NCBI RefSeq assembly: GCF_001719165.1
Contig: NZ_CP017057.1
Location: 1,116,001 to 1,180,000, forward strand
Source of the DNA: Erythrobacter litoralis
GTDB lineage: Bacteria > Pseudomonadota > Alphaproteobacteria > Sphingomonadales > Sphingomonadaceae
Length of the DNA stretch: 64,000 nt
Direction of reading: 5' to 3'
The position numbers and the translations under genes were made by a program. The first letter of the stretch is position 1. Every line of letters begins with the position of its first letter. The notes under the pieces are model-generated. The model did not search any database. It worked only from the letters and a program-made list of their open reading frames with translations, and was not told where the DNA came from. Positions 29,753 to 38,626 of this stretch are shown piece after piece.

Positions 29753-30763
29753 TCAGCCCGGAATGCAGGCGTCATCCGGTTCCTCGGCACAGTCATCCTC
29801 CGCTTCCTTACTGTCACCTGCCAATTCCGCGTAGGCGGTCAGCGCGAAGCTCTCCAAGCGGCTCGCCGGCTCGGTCGGACTCATGGTGTAGATTCCCCTG
29901 AGGTAGGCGAGATCGACCAGTGTCAGGCCGGGCGGGGCAGCGTCGGGACCCGCATGGAAAAGGTCGAGGATCGTGCGCGGCCCCTCCGCCGCGGGATCGG
30001 TTCCGGGCCGCGGGTCGCCGAGGATACGCATCACCGCATAATCGGCGAGCTGGTCGAGATGGACGCCGTCCATCTTGTAGGCGTCGAACACGACGACCGC
30101 GCCCGAGCGCGCGATGCTGAAATCGACGTTGAGTTGCGACGGGAAGCGGTTGTCGCGTGCGAACATCATCTCATTGAACAGGCTGTCCTGTTCGTATCCG
30201 CTCAAGGGATTGCCCGGCGCAAGCTGGCGGCCGAACTGGTCGCGCCTTTCGGTCGAAGCCCAGCTTATCGCGGGATGGCCGCTGCGCAGCGTTGCGCGGA
30301 TGCGGCGCAGGCTGTCGGCATCAAGAAGGCCCGGCCGCTCGCGCCGCATCCTGTCGAGCAGGACTACGGGTTTGTCGACCATGACCACCGTCGCATTGGG
30401 CGTGCAGCCGGGTTCGGCGACGTTCGCACCGACGATGCGTGCCTGCGCGGCGATGCGTTCGGCAATGCGTGCCCCCAGAACGTCGCCAAAGCCTGCCACC
30501 GTCACGCAGAGCGGATCGTGGTAACGCCCGAGCGGTTCCCTGGCGGAGCGTCCGCGCTTGGCCATGTCACGCAACGCCTCGCGAACGCGGTCCTCATCGA
30601 GCTTGCGGTCGCCCACCACCACGATCGGCTCCCCGACACCATCGGTGCGTATGCTGACGTCCCCGGACCGGGGCGCACTGCGATCCTGCGCGTAGGCTTC
30701 GGATCCGGCGCCAGAAAGGAGCGCCGCGATCGCAGCCACGAGAAAGACGCAGGTAGTTTTCAT
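29753..30763 (-). CDS. Exported protein of unknown function, tandem copy B
   Basis: The 336-residue product has a signal peptide (about residues 1-25, ending SEAYAQ). It shares roughly half its residues with the next upstream gene, with matching blocks GVGEPIVVVGD, DPLCVTVAGFG, VAEPGC-PNATV and VVVFDAYK, and a HLDQ-ADYAVMRILG segment. Two conserved cysteines (DPLC and EPGC) may form a disulfide. A C-terminal acidic tail (EAEDDCAEEPDDACIPG) is unique to this copy. I do not recognise the family, and no enzyme motif is evident. ATG 30763 starts the signal peptide. It lies 63 bp after copy A. Confidence 0.75.
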   Translation of the reverse strand: MKTTCVFLVAAIAALLSGAGSEAYAQDRSAPRSGDVSIRTDGVGEPIVVVGDRKLDEDRVREALRDMAKRGRSAREPLGRYHDPLCVTVAGFGDVLGARIAERIAAQARIVGANVAEPGCTPNATVVMVDKPVVLLDRMRRERPGLLDADSLRRIRATLRSGHPAISWASTERRDQFGRQLAPGNPLSGYEQDSLFNEMMFARDNRFPSQLNVDFSIARSGAVVVFDAYKMDGVHLDQLADYAVMRILGDPRPGTDPAAEGPRTILDLFHAGPDAAPPGLTLVDLAYLRGIYTMSPTEPASRLESFALTAYAELAGDSKEAEDDCAEEPDDACIPG

Positions 30764-30826
30764 GTCCTCAGGTTCCTGCTCGAGTGCCGCCTCCGCCGCG
30801 TTTTCATGGCCACCGCCTTCGCCGCA

Positions 30827-31822
30827 TCAGCCCGGCTCGCGCTCCGTTTCGCAATTGCCCGCCTCCTCGCAGCCGAGCTCGACGAGGTCGCGATAGGCCG
30901 CGATGGTGAAGTTTTCGAGCCGGGTGGAGGATTCGTTCGGCTTCATGGCATAAAGGCCGCGCAGATAGGCGAGGTCCATGAGCGTAAGGCCGTGCGAGGC
31001 TTCGAGCGGGTCCATCCGGAAAAGGTTGAGGATTGTGTCCGGCTGATCCTCTGCCAGCGCCGCCTGCGGCTGCGGGTGGCCGAGAATACGCATGACCGCG
31101 TAATCGGCGACCTGGTCGAGGTGAACGTTGTCGAGCTTGTAGGCATCGAATACGACGACCGAGCCAGTCCGCGCGATGCTGAAGGGCACCTCGATCCGCG
31201 AGGCGAAGCGGGCGTCGCGCTGGAAGAGAAGTTCGCCCGCGATGCCGGGCGCGCCGAGACCGCCCACACCGGCGAAATTCTCCATGGCGTCGCCATACAG
31301 ATTGCGGCGTTCGGCAACGAACCAGTGGATCGCCGGATCGCCCCGGTTAAGCGCCGTGTCGATCTGGCGGAGCGCCCCCGGGGAGAAAAGGTCGCGCCGC
31401 TGCTGTCGCATCCGCTCGATCAGCACTTTGGGCCGGTCGACCATGATCACCGTCGCATTGGGCGCGCAGCCCGGCTCGGCGACCTTCGCGCCGACGACCC
31501 GCGCCTGCATCCTGATCCGTTCCTCGATCCGAGGACCCAGCACCGCGCCGAATCCCGCCACGGTCACGCAAAGCGGATCCTGGTATTTCATGAGCGGTTC
31601 GTCGAACGAGCGACCGCGCATCGCGATGTCGCGCACCGCGTCGCGCACACGATCCTCTTCGAGCTCGAGGTCGCCGACGACGACGATCGGCTCGCCTACA
31701 CCCTCGGTGCGCAGGTTGACGCTGCTGCGCTTCGCATCTTCGCTTTGCTGAGCGGCGGCTGCGGGCGGGGCGCAAAGACCGAGCGCGGCAGCGGCGATGA
31801 GCAGGCTGGAGGCGAATTTCAT
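30827..31822 (-). CDS. Exported protein of unknown function, tandem copy A
   Basis: The 331-residue product has a signal peptide (about residues 1-23) and the same block order as copy B: GVGEPIVVVGDLELEEDRVRDAVRDIA (conserved first part), then DPLCVTVAGFGAVLG, VAEPGCAPNATVIMVD, a variable middle, SVVVFDAYKLDNVHLDQ and LTLMDLAYLRGLY. The start at ATG 31822 has AAGGAGAGC 7 bases upstream. The pair looks like an old local duplication. The conserved Val/Asp-rich core suggests a folded periplasmic domain, possibly a degenerate peptidase or a binding protein, but this is only a guess. Confidence 0.75.
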   Translation of the reverse strand: MKFASSLLIAAAALGLCAPPAAAAQQSEDAKRSSVNLRTEGVGEPIVVVGDLELEEDRVRDAVRDIAMRGRSFDEPLMKYQDPLCVTVAGFGAVLGPRIEERIRMQARVVGAKVAEPGCAPNATVIMVDRPKVLIERMRQQRRDLFSPGALRQIDTALNRGDPAIHWFVAERRNLYGDAMENFAGVGGLGAPGIAGELLFQRDARFASRIEVPFSIARTGSVVVFDAYKLDNVHLDQVADYAVMRILGHPQPQAALAEDQPDTILNLFRMDPLEASHGLTLMDLAYLRGLYAMKPNESSTRLENFTIAAYRDLVELGCEEAGNCETEREPG

Positions 31823-31938
31823 GGTCAAGCTCTCCTTATTCCAAGGTTGGCCCCCGGATGTGACATCATACCACGATTTGCGCCGGTGAACAGATTGCAG
31901 GGCGTGCAATCACAGCAGCTTGAAGCCGGGCAGCCGCC

Positions 31939-33609
31939 TTACCCGCCGGTGTTTGAGCCGCCGGCGCCCTTGGGCCTGCACGAAAAGATCAGCCGTTCGT
32001 TCGGGCGGTCGGGCAGGAGCGCCATCACCGCCGATTGCTGCTCGGCGACGATCCGCCCGGAATCGGTCAGTCCGCAGGCCGGCGGGTCGTAGGCGTCGCG
32101 CACCCGGCGCGCTTCGGCCATCGCCTCGCGCCCTAGGAGGTAGCGGTCGGTGCGGAAGGTCCGGCTGTCGGGATCGTAGATGTTGATCGCGACCGCTTCC
32201 TCGTCATCGGGAACGAAGACGCGGGTCCATTCGCCATCCATCAGGCCATATTGCGTCCGCGAATTGACGCAGCCGTCGCCGGCCCAGTCGAACTGTACGT
32301 CGTCGGTGCGCGCGGTCACGATGCGGCTGCGGTCCGGGACCAGCGAGCAGATCAGCGTCCCGTCGCGCGCGAGGCTGGCGGGCGGTCCGGCGCCTTCATC
32401 TTCCCCCGCGCCCGAAGCGGCGCCTTGCGCCTCCATCGCCGCGGCGACGCGGTCCTCGACCTCCGCGAAGCCGGGGCGCGTGATCCAGACCAGCACCGCG
32501 CCGATCAGCGCGGCACCCGCAAGGCCGGCGACGAGAAGCGCCGGGGTCTGGCTGGCTTCGCCGGTGAGCGCCCTGCGCCGGAACTGCGCCGCCATGAAGC
32601 CCGCGCCGCCGCCCATGAGCAGCAGCACCGCGGCGATCGCCATCGCGTTCTCGCGTTCCTCGCTCACCGCCAGCAGCGCGGCGATCCGCGCCTTGTCACG
32701 GGTTTCGCGCAGCTCCTGCTCGCGCGCCTGCAGTTTCGCCCGTGCCTCGGCCCGCTGGGCGTCGAAGCGGGCGCGCTCTGCCGCGTTCAGGTCGTCGATC
32801 GAGCGGCAGGGCAGGGCATTGACCCGGGGGTCGATCTCGTTCGCGCGCAGGAAGGGGATGAGTTCGCGCAGCGAGACCGCGAAGTAGAATTCCGCATCCG
32901 ACCCGTTCGAATCCGCGCCGAAGGAATTCACCCCCAGAACCCGCCCGCAGGCATCGAGAAGCGGCCCGCCCGAATTGCCGCGCGCGATCGGGGCGGTGTG
33001 GAGGATCGTGTCGAACTGCCTGCTCGGTCGTTCGCCCGATAGAAAGCCGCGGCTCTTGACCGGCGGCTGGGCGCGGAAGATGTCGCCCAGTTCAAGTCCC
33101 TGCGCGAGGTCAACATTCATCGGATAACCGACCGCCGAAACCTCGCCGAGCCCGCGCTGCGCTTCGCCCGACAGGGTCAACGGCGGCAGGCGCAGCGAGC
33201 CGTCGACGATTTCGACCAGCGCGAGATCGTTGCGCGGGGACACGGCGACGGCGCGGGCATAGGCCCCGTCATCGCCTTCGCTCGGGACGATGCCGATGCG
33301 CAGGCTGTCGTCCTGCAGCGCTTCGCGAATGACATGGGCATTGGTGACGATCATCGTCGGCGTGACGGCAAAGCCGCTGCCATGGGTGACCGGCACGAGC
33401 TCTTCCCCGTCGCGCGCGATCAGCACGACCCGCACGACGCCGCGGGCGGCGGCTTCGATGTCCCCGGCATCGGCGCGGGCCGGGGCTGAAAGAGGCGCCA
33501 CGGGCACGGCGAGCGCAGCGGCCAGCACGAGCGCTGCAAACGCCGTCGCGGCGCGGCGCAGCAGGCGGGAAATGGCCAGAGAATCGTTCATGGTCGCGCG
33601 GTAGAGCAT
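31939..33609 (-). CDS. Membrane-anchored trypsin-like serine protease
   Basis: This is a product of about 556 residues. A signal peptide (to about residue 46) precedes a chymotrypsin-fold protease domain (55-265) with the triad His92 (NAHVI), Asp128 (NDLAL) and Ser213 (GNSGGP). An Ala/Arg/Glu-rich predicted coiled coil (275-320) and two membrane helices (about 322-342 and 356-376) follow, then a C-terminal domain with three cysteines (LICSLVP, DGCVN, SCRP). There is no PDZ domain, unlike DegP. I used ATG 33609, which has AGGCG upstream; ATG 33591 is the alternative. Confidence 0.85.
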   Translation of the reverse strand: MLYRATMNDSLAISRLLRRAATAFAALVLAAALAVPVAPLSAPARADAGDIEAAARGVVRVVLIARDGEELVPVTHGSGFAVTPTMIVTNAHVIREALQDDSLRIGIVPSEGDDGAYARAVAVSPRNDLALVEIVDGSLRLPPLTLSGEAQRGLGEVSAVGYPMNVDLAQGLELGDIFRAQPPVKSRGFLSGERPSRQFDTILHTAPIARGNSGGPLLDACGRVLGVNSFGADSNGSDAEFYFAVSLRELIPFLRANEIDPRVNALPCRSIDDLNAAERARFDAQRAEARAKLQAREQELRETRDKARIAALLAVSEERENAMAIAAVLLLMGGGAGFMAAQFRRRALTGEASQTPALLVAGLAGAALIGAVLVWITRPGFAEVEDRVAAAMEAQGAASGAGEDEGAGPPASLARDGTLICSLVPDRSRIVTARTDDVQFDWAGDGCVNSRTQYGLMDGEWTRVFVPDDEEAVAINIYDPDSRTFRTDRYLLGREAMAEARRVRDAYDPPACGLTDSGRIVAEQQSAVMALLPDRPNERLIFSCRPKGAGGSNTGG

Positions 33610-33708
33610 GCTTCGCCTGTCTGCAGCCTTGCTTTCGCCAGGGCCGTGATGGAATGTCGCCTTCAGAGGCACATACGGCGCTTCCTCCTTCTTCCGCTAC
33701 GATGCAAC

Positions 33709-34365
33709 ATGGAACCGTTCATGAGACTTGGCATGCTGACCGCAATCCTCGCGATCGCCGCCGCCCCGCTGCCTGCCGCGGCTCAATCAGTCGAGGAGGC
33801 CGAAAGTGCCGAGTTCGCATGGCAGGGCAAGGCCTATTCGCTCGCCATTCCCGAGGGGTTCTGCCTGCCCGGCAAGGAATATCAGGCGATGTCGAAACAG
33901 ATGGCCGCAGGCGATTCGCAGAATGAAACCGTGCTCCATCTCAGGAACTGCGAAGAGCCGTCCGGCCATTACATCCTGATCAAGACCCCGCGGGCAGTTC
34001 CCGCCATGAACCTGCCGAAATCGACCTTCATCAGGCTCATTGCCGAACAGCTCAACGGCGATGCGGTCGAGGAAGGCAAGCAGGTCGGCGCGCGCGACGT
34101 CGAAACCATGAGTGATGGCAAGCTCAAGGTGGATGGCAGGAATTACGGCTATGCCGGCTACGACGAGGATTGCGCTTACATGTCCGGGACGCTCGACGTC
34201 GCTGCCGGGCAGCAGATGGCCACGACGTTTGCGGGAAGCTGCATAACGCTTGTTGGGACGGCGAGCTTCGCGGTTCACACCCATGATTACCGCCCCGACG
34301 GGGAGAGCGTCGATGCGCTCCGGGCGCGCAGTCGCGGCGTGGCGAACGCGATCTCGCCGCAGTGA
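33709..34365 (+). CDS. Exported protein of unknown function
   Basis: The 218-residue product has a signal peptide ending LPAAAQ. The mature part has four cysteines in the blocks EGFCLPG, RNCEEPS, DEDCAYM and GSCITL, which suggests two disulfides. It also has an IKTPRAVPAMNLPKSTFIRLI segment (broken by Pro). The fold is not recognised. ATG 33709 is used; ATG 33721 is an equally good start giving a shorter signal peptide. It is divergent from the membrane protease, with 99 bp between the starts, and its stop overlaps ogt by 4 bases. Confidence 0.7.
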   Translation: MEPFMRLGMLTAILAIAAAPLPAAAQSVEEAESAEFAWQGKAYSLAIPEGFCLPGKEYQAMSKQMAAGDSQNETVLHLRNCEEPSGHYILIKTPRAVPAMNLPKSTFIRLIAEQLNGDAVEEGKQVGARDVETMSDGKLKVDGRNYGYAGYDEDCAYMSGTLDVAAGQQMATTFAGSCITLVGTASFAVHTHDYRPDGESVDALRARSRGVANAISPQ

Positions 34366-34871
34366 CACGGCACTGGCGATCCCGGTCGATCGGCTGGCAG
34401 GTGCGCTCCACCTCGCTCGGGCCGGTGCTGCTCGCCGCCAGCGAAAACGGGATTTGCTGCCTTGCTTTCGAAGACAGCGAAAACGGCCTGCAACGCCGCT
34501 TTTCGGGAGCGCAGCTCATGCCAGCCGGTGCGCGCGAGCGCGCGCTGTTCGACCGCGCCGTGGCCGCGATCGACCAGCCCGGCGAAGACGCGCGCTCGAT
34601 CCCGCTCGACGTGCATGGCACCGCTTTCCAGCACCGTGTGTGGGAGGAACTGCGCCGAATACCGCCGGGCCAAACGCGCTCCTACGGCGAACTCGCCGCT
34701 GCCCTGGGCCAGCCGGGCGCGGCGCGTGCGGTGGGCGGGGCGAACGGAGCAAACCGGGTCGCGGTGCTGATCCCCTGCCACCGGGTGATCGCGGCCGACG
34801 GGGGCCTTGGCGGCTATGCCTATGGCGAGGCGATCAAGCGCGAATTGCTGCGCCGCGAACGGGGCGATTGA
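34362..34871 (+). CDS. ogt: Methylated-DNA--protein-cysteine methyltransferase
   Basis: This suicide repair protein takes the methyl group from O6-methylguanine onto its own cysteine. The active-site motif is IPCHRVIAADGGLGGYAYG, preceded by the helix-turn-helix region FQHRVWEELRRIPPGQTRSYGELA and the Asn hinge AVGGANGANRVAV. At 169 residues it matches Ogt-type proteins without an Ada domain. The GTG start at 34362 overlaps the previous stop. A terminator follows. Confidence 0.95.
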   Translation: MTRHWRSRSIGWQVRSTSLGPVLLAASENGICCLAFEDSENGLQRRFSGAQLMPAGARERALFDRAVAAIDQPGEDARSIPLDVHGTAFQHRVWEELRRIPPGQTRSYGELAAALGQPGAARAVGGANGANRVAVLIPCHRVIAADGGLGGYAYGEAIKRELLRRERGD

Positions 34872-34879
34872 TTCATGCG

Positions 34880-34918
34880 AAAAGGGCGCGGAACGCCGTT
34901 CGACGGTCCGCGCCCTTG
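34880..34918. terminator. Bidirectional terminator between ogt and DUF4142 gene
   Basis: A long stem (AAAGGGCGCGGA... paired with ...TCCGCGCCCTT, further extended by ACG/CGT) lies 8 bp after the ogt stop and 23 bp past the DUF4142 stop, between converging genes. Confidence 0.8.
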
Positions 34919-34941
34919 CGCTCTTTCATTCGGTTCGCCGA

Positions 34942-35508
34942 TCAGCGCGGCATACTGGTCTCCAGCCGTTTCATGTGGTCGAGATGGCTCTCGATCACCG
35001 GTGAAACCTCGGTCGCGAAACTGCGCAGGACCTGGCAATCGCCGTCGTCGCGATAGGTGTGCATCAGCTTCGTCGCCTCTTCGTGCGCCATGACCTGCTG
35101 CTTGAGATAGGTCCGGTCGAATGCATCGGCGGGCGCCTCGCGCAGGTGTTCGATCATCTTCTCGCGGCGCTTGTCGAGTTCGTTCGGCACGTTCGACGTT
35201 TCGACCTTCGGCGATTGCTGCACCGCGGTCTCGAGCTTGGCCGAGCTGTCGGTGTGATCGTCGATCATTTTCTGCGCCGCTTCGCGCACGGCCGGGTTCT
35301 GCGTCCGATCGAGCGCGATGCGGCTCGATTGGATTTCGTACATGTCGCTGATCGCGGCGCTTTCGACGAAATCGGGCGCCTTGTCGGTGGTCGCGGCTCC
35401 CGCTTGCCCCACCATTCCGCCGGCCGCATCGACGGCCTTGTTGAGCGTGTGCTTGACGCCGCCTGCTTCCTGCGTGCGGTTGGTGCCAGTGGTCGTGTGG
35501 TCGGTCAT
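34942..35508 (-). CDS. DUF4142 family protein
   Basis: The 188-residue protein has a long disordered N-terminus rich in Thr and Gly (TDHTTTGTNRTQEAGG). A helical ferritin-like DUF4142 domain follows (ESAAISDMYEIQSSRIALD, then REAAQKMIDDHT, YLKQQVMAHEEATKL). The Asp-His pair in MIDDHT is typical. No signal peptide is visible, unlike many family members. I chose ATG 35508, with GAGGAGAGG 6 bases upstream, over ATG 35514. The function is unknown; a stress-related role is possible. Confidence 0.8.
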   Translation of the reverse strand: MTDHTTTGTNRTQEAGGVKHTLNKAVDAAGGMVGQAGAATTDKAPDFVESAAISDMYEIQSSRIALDRTQNPAVREAAQKMIDDHTDSSAKLETAVQQSPKVETSNVPNELDKRREKMIEHLREAPADAFDRTYLKQQVMAHEEATKLMHTYRDDGDCQVLRSFATEVSPVIESHLDHMKRLETSMPR

Positions 35509-35682
35509 GTTCATCCTCTCCTCGTTTTTTCGTCCGGGGTTTGGTTCATGAAAGTCATGCGGGGGGAGATCCGTTCCGAATTCCTCCGCATGTTCCGACG
35601 AGCCGTGAGGTAGGATTGGCAAAGTGTTGATAATGATGATTTTTGTTAGTCGATAGCGGGCGGCATACCGGCCTCGCCGGTT

Positions 35683-36600
35683 TCAGGCGGCGTCGGCCGG
35701 CTGCGCCTGCGTTTCCCAGGCCGACCAATACGCACCAATCCGCGCGGTGAGGGCGCCCGTTCCTTCGGCGAACAGCCTGTCGCCGAGCGCCCGCGCCTCG
35801 TTTTCGAGTTCCTCGCTGCGGCGCTCGGCCATGGCGCGAAGCAGCGCGATCGTCTCCGCTTCGCCGAATGCGCCCGGTTCGCCCTCGAGCGTCTCGATGA
35901 AGACATGCATGTCGTGATGGTCGCCCAGCATGTCGCACAGGTCCTTGATCGTCGCCGCGCGCGGCTTGAGCGCCTGCGGGAAGGCATGTTTGAGAAGGCG
36001 CGTGTGATACCAGTGGTATTTCGCCCGCTTGCGCCATTCGTGGTGGTTGGGGCCGGTGGGATCGCGCACGGCCCTGTCCATCGCCTTCACCGCGCGCTTG
36101 TGCGTCTTGGCGAGCCCGTCTTCGATCGCGTCCCACCCTTCGGCCTCAAGGCTCCAGCCGCGCGCCCGATCGCGCGCTTCGACAAGGGCCTCGCGCGCCT
36201 TGCCGCGCAGCGCATCCCAGTCCGCGCGGGCGAGCACGGCCTTGCGCCGGCTCGTCATCTCGCGCCGCACGCTGGCGAAGGCGCTGCGGTCGACCTGGTC
36301 CTCGAAGGCGGCGATCAGCGCATCATAGGTGTCCTGCATGACCTTGGCATCGCGCATGTCCTCGAACAGGTGGGCGATGTGGCGAAAGGCGGCGTTCTCG
36401 GCCTTGTAACCGGCGAAGGCGGGCCGCACGAGGCGGATGAGCCCGCGCAGCTTCTTGCACCGCAGGCGCACGTCATGGACGATGTCCTCGCGGTCTTCCT
36501 CGTCCCGATCCAGCTCACCGAGCGCTGCGCCGATCTGGTAATCGGCGATCGCGCGGACCTGCTGCTCGACCCGGCACGGCGTGTCGAAGGAATAGGTCAT
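35683..36600 (-). CDS. CHAD domain protein
   Basis: The 305-residue cytoplasmic protein is a CHAD domain: an all-helical bundle with many Arg, Lys and His, from EDIVHDVRLRCKKLRGLIRLV to HHEWRKRAKYHWYHTRLL and LGDHHDMHVF. The domain binds polyphosphate in studied cases. No polyphosphate kinase or CYTH partner is in the window. ATG 36600 begins the conserved part. It lies about 175 bp before the DUF4142 gene and 49 bp from the glutathione transferase stop, all on the minus strand. Confidence 0.88.
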   Translation of the reverse strand: MTYSFDTPCRVEQQVRAIADYQIGAALGELDRDEEDREDIVHDVRLRCKKLRGLIRLVRPAFAGYKAENAAFRHIAHLFEDMRDAKVMQDTYDALIAAFEDQVDRSAFASVRREMTSRRKAVLARADWDALRGKAREALVEARDRARGWSLEAEGWDAIEDGLAKTHKRAVKAMDRAVRDPTGPNHHEWRKRAKYHWYHTRLLKHAFPQALKPRAATIKDLCDMLGDHHDMHVFIETLEGEPGAFGEAETIALLRAMAERRSEELENEARALGDRLFAEGTGALTARIGAYWSAWETQAQPADAA

Positions 36601-36649
36601 GCAGGACCGACGGTTTGCGCGCCGGAGCGTTCCCGTCCGGCCGGCCCGC

Positions 36650-37282
36650 TCAATCGAGCTTGGGCGGGAAACCCGGCTCTGCCTTGGCCATTGCCCGCTG
36701 GTAGGCATCGCGCGCGCCGATGCGCTTCAGATAGGCCTTGAGATTGGGCCTGTCGTCGATCGGCTGTTCGCGAAAGGCGCGGCTGGTGGTCAATTGAAAG
36801 ACCATCATGATGTCGGCCGTCGTCAGCCGGCGGCCGCCGAAATAGTCCGCTTCGCCCAGCCGCCGCTCGATCTGGTCCCACGCATTGGTCACCCGCTTCA
36901 TCAGCGGCGCGGGCATCTCTGCCCCGACGAAACCGACCGCGATCTGCATCATGCCATTGGTCATGAAAGTCGCATTGGCGAAGTGGAACCAGTAGAGATG
37001 ATCGGCGAAATCCGGGTCGTCGGGGCCGGGGACAAGATCGCTGTCGGGCGCGTATCTGCCGACGATGTATTCGACGATCGCCCCGCTTTCCCCGAGTTTC
37101 ACGTCGCCGTCCTCGATCACCGGCGCGATCTGCATCGGATGGATCGCTTTCAATTCAGGCGGGGCGAGCCGCGTTTCGGGATCACGGTCATAAAGCTTGA
37201 GCTCGTAGTCGAGCCCCAGTTCCTCGCACAGCCAGACGATGCGTTCGGATTGCGAGATGCGAAGGTGATGGATCGTAAGAAT
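36650..37282 (-). CDS. Glutathione S-transferase family protein, ATT start
   Basis: The 210-residue protein has the thioredoxin-like N-terminal domain (LTIHHLRISQSERIVWLCEELGLDYEL, shortened to its core). Next come the glutathione-contact Pro-Val and ESGAIVEYI motif and the helical C-terminal domain with LTTADIMM. It likely conjugates or reduces electrophiles with glutathione. The conserved N-terminus begins at codon ATT (37280-37282), preceded by AAGGGGAGA at ideal spacing. No ATG, GTG or TTG exists nearby in frame, so initiation at ATT is inferred. Confidence 0.85.
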   Translation of the reverse strand: MLTIHHLRISQSERIVWLCEELGLDYELKLYDRDPETRLAPPELKAIHPMQIAPVIEDGDVKLGESGAIVEYIVGRYAPDSDLVPGPDDPDFADHLYWFHFANATFMTNGMMQIAVGFVGAEMPAPLMKRVTNAWDQIERRLGEADYFGGRRLTTADIMMVFQLTTSRAFREQPIDDRPNLKAYLKRIGARDAYQRAMAKAEPGFPPKLD

Positions 37283-37498
37283 GGTGTGTCTCCCCTTGGG
37301 CCGAGGCCCGCTCGCGCGCCGTCCTAGGGCAGGCAGGGGGGATTGGAAAAGGAAAAGCCGCAAGAAAAGGGGCGAAAAAAAGAGGGCCACCAACCCCCCT
37401 TGCATCCAGTCTTCGCTTTGGCCGGCCCTTTTGCGGGAGCCTGTGGCCCGCGCGCCGCCCGGGGTCCTCCACCATGGACCCTTGGGCGCATGGCCGCG

Positions 37499-38335
37499 TC
37501 ACGGCGCGGTCTTGAGCTCGCGCAGTGCCTCTGCCGCGGCGGAAAGCGCGGCGATCGCCTGGTCGATCTTGGCATCATCGCCCGATGCGGCGGCATCGGC
37601 GGCCACGTTCGCGGCATCCTCGGCCGATGCGATCCGGGCATTGTCCGACTGTGCCGGGACGTCGACCGTCTCGAGCGGTTCGGGCCGGGTTTCGCGCATG
37701 GCGCCGGGCGCGGTGTAGGTCGGCACGCCGTCCATCATTTCCGGCGCGCTTTCGGCATCAGGTACGGGCGCTGCCTGTTCCCAGCGCGGGGCCGGGACAT
37801 CGGCGAACGGGTCGCTTTCGCGCGCCGGAGGGACAAAACGCGCCTCGGCGCCTCTAGCGGGGACCGCGCAGGTCGGCACCGCGCGATTGGTCACGAGCTT
37901 CGACAGGGTCGCAAGCTCGGTATTGTTCGCCCGTCGGGCAAGGCGCATGAACGCGCTCGAATCCGCGCACAATTCGCGGGTCGGCTGGACCTGCGAATGG
38001 TAGTTCGACAGCCGCGTGTTGTAGCTCTGGAATTCGGAATTGCCGCGACCCGCGCCGAGCCGGTCGATGAAATCCTCGCGCACGCGCTGGCCGTGAAAGC
38101 TGAACTCGGCCTCGCGCTGTTCCAGCAGGCCGGTATATTCGCGCAGGGTCCGCGGATTGTCGAACCGGCATTTGAGCGCGGAGACCATCAGCATGACGCG
38201 CAGGTCGTGGATCCGGGCGGATTCGACCATCCCGTCCTCGAAACACGGAAAGTCATAGGCATGGGCGGGCGCGGCGGTCGCGGCCAGCGCAGCGGCGGCT
38301 AGCCCGGCGGTGAACCGGGATGAAGGTAAGGCCAC
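37499..38335 (-). CDS. Exported protein of unknown function
   Basis: The 278-residue product has a signal peptide (about residues 1-26, ending APAHA). The mature N-terminal domain (about 30-150) is helical with four cysteines (FPCFE, LKCRF, ELCADS, PTCAVP). The C-terminal half is Ala/Pro/Asp-rich and probably disordered, ending in a helix (DQAIAALSAAAEALREL). The start is GTG 38335, with TAGGAG 7 bases upstream. It is monocistronic, with an AT-rich upstream region. I do not recognise the family. Confidence 0.75.
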   Translation of the reverse strand: MALPSSRFTAGLAAAALAATAAPAHAYDFPCFEDGMVESARIHDLRVMLMVSALKCRFDNPRTLREYTGLLEQREAEFSFHGQRVREDFIDRLGAGRGNSEFQSYNTRLSNYHSQVQPTRELCADSSAFMRLARRANNTELATLSKLVTNRAVPTCAVPARGAEARFVPPARESDPFADVPAPRWEQAAPVPDAESAPEMMDGVPTYTAPGAMRETRPEPLETVDVPAQSDNARIASAEDAANVAADAAASGDDAKIDQAIAALSAAAEALRELKTAP

Positions 38336-38626
38336 TTTGATACTCCTACGTGAGGGGGTGGAAAGGTAGGAGCGCTCCGGGGAAAGTATGTATCACATTG
38401 CGCCCGATGCCGGAAGCAGTGTAAGGAAATTGCATATTATGTTCAGTTGCTTGCAACACTCACTTGATGCCTTAACCCATACTGAATCCGGGGCCGGTTT
38501 CGTCGCGTTCGGGCAACGTCCTGCCCGGTTGACCGGCGCGCGCCGTCGCATTTGGCCGGCATGAATTTCCGCTGAATTCGCCGCAGCGTTCTCGCCCAGC
38601 GACGGTTGGCGCGAATCGGGGCCGAA
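38336..38626. promoter_or_regulatory. 290-bp intergenic region with AT-rich promoter segment
   Basis: It holds no gene. The part at 38390-38480 is AT-rich (for example GCATATTATG and TTAACCCATA) and should carry the promoter of the exported-protein gene on the minus strand. The remaining part is GC-rich and follows the photolyase stop. Confidence 0.4.
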
